Below are positions 5,762-5,894 of a stretch of DNA of 5,894 bases, piece after piece. The notes under the pieces are model-generated. The model had not been told where the DNA came from. It saw only the letters and a program-made list of their open reading frames with translations, and made no database searches. Each line of letters opens with the position of its first letter. The stretch's first letter is position 1. The stretch spans positions 1-5,894 of the forward strand of contig JAAZDZ010000147.1 of the NCBI GenBank assembly GCA_012512545.1, written 5' to 3'. The stretch is from Alcaligenaceae bacterium. GTDB taxonomy: Bacteria; Pseudomonadota; Gammaproteobacteria; Burkholderiales; Burkholderiaceae_B. The translations under genes and the position numbers were made by a program.

Positions 5762-5894
5762 AGTCTTTCTTTTTACCCAGCCCCAGGTAGCTTTCTATTA
5801 CGCGCGGGTTGTGAGCGAGTTCGCTGGCGGGGCCTTCCAGAACAACTTCTCCGGTTTCCAGCACATAGCCGTAATCAGCCACCTGCAATGCAGC
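5760..5894 (-). CDS. livF: C-terminal end of a second LivF-like ABC transporter ATPase (5' end beyond the window)
   Basis: Read on the minus strand, 44 codons enter from the right edge and end at TAA (complement of 5760-5762). The peptide begins AALQVADYGYVLETGEVVLE, continues GPASELAHNP RVIESYLGLG, and ends in the basic tail KKKD. This is the characteristic LivF C terminus: the D-Y-G-Y-V-L-E-x-G strand, the G-P-A-x-E-L turn, and the final xVxxxYLG. The catalytic motifs lie outside the window. It differs clearly from the C terminus of the complete livF here, so it belongs to a different transporter set. Its stop codon overlaps the T run of the shared terminator. The gene is convergent with livM. 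Confidence 0.85.
   Translation of the reverse strand, partial: AALQVADYGYVLETGEVVLEGPASELAHNPRVIESYLGLGKKKD

Noticed and set aside
1..5894. Search for insertion sequences, CRISPR repeats, tRNA or rRNA genes, defence or phage genes
   Set aside because: Nothing seen by eye; all long stretches are accounted for by the listed genes and short intergenic gaps.

Overview
The window looks like a chromosomal segment of a betaproteobacterium, most likely order Burkholderiales and perhaps family Alcaligenaceae. The basis is moderately high GC, a gene resembling the betaproteobacterial rnfB tail directly joined to nth, and Liv-type proteins whose motif variants (for example PEERG and LLLLDEISEGLAP in the second ATPase) feel typical of that group. 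This placement is recognition from memory and was not searched.

Layout. At 1-166 lies the 3' end of a gene that is probably rnfB, overlapping by ATGA with a complete nth gene (endonuclease III, 163-804). A 166-bp gap (805-970) holds a palindromic candidate operator and a short hairpin terminator. From 971 to 5700 there is one complete, same-strand ABC importer operon of the branched-chain amino acid (HAAT/Liv) type. Its order is ATPase livG, ATPase livF, periplasmic binding protein, permease livH, permease livM. The two ATPase genes overlap by 4 bp, as do the two permease genes. The binding-protein gene sits between the pairs with gaps of 83 and 92 bp, and the second gap contains a strong stem-loop. 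A long bidirectional terminator palindrome follows livM. On the other side of it, on the minus strand, is the last 44 codons of a second LivF-like ATPase (5760-5894), a gene too short within the window to appear as a long ORF. Two Liv-type transporter loci therefore converge here.

How the genes work together. The binding protein should capture an amino acid or small carboxylate/amide in the periplasm and deliver it to the LivH-LivM channel. The LivG-LivF heterodimer on the cytoplasmic face powers transport. The sequence does not reveal the substrate.

The most interesting point is that LivF carries arginine in place of the Walker A lysine (GRNGSGRT). LivG contributes a non-canonical signature (LPYGR) to that same composite ATP site, so the predicted deviations segregate to one of the two sites and leave the other canonical. 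The rest of the window is ordinary housekeeping and transport content, and I see no evidence of a mobile element, CRISPR array, RNA gene or defence system.
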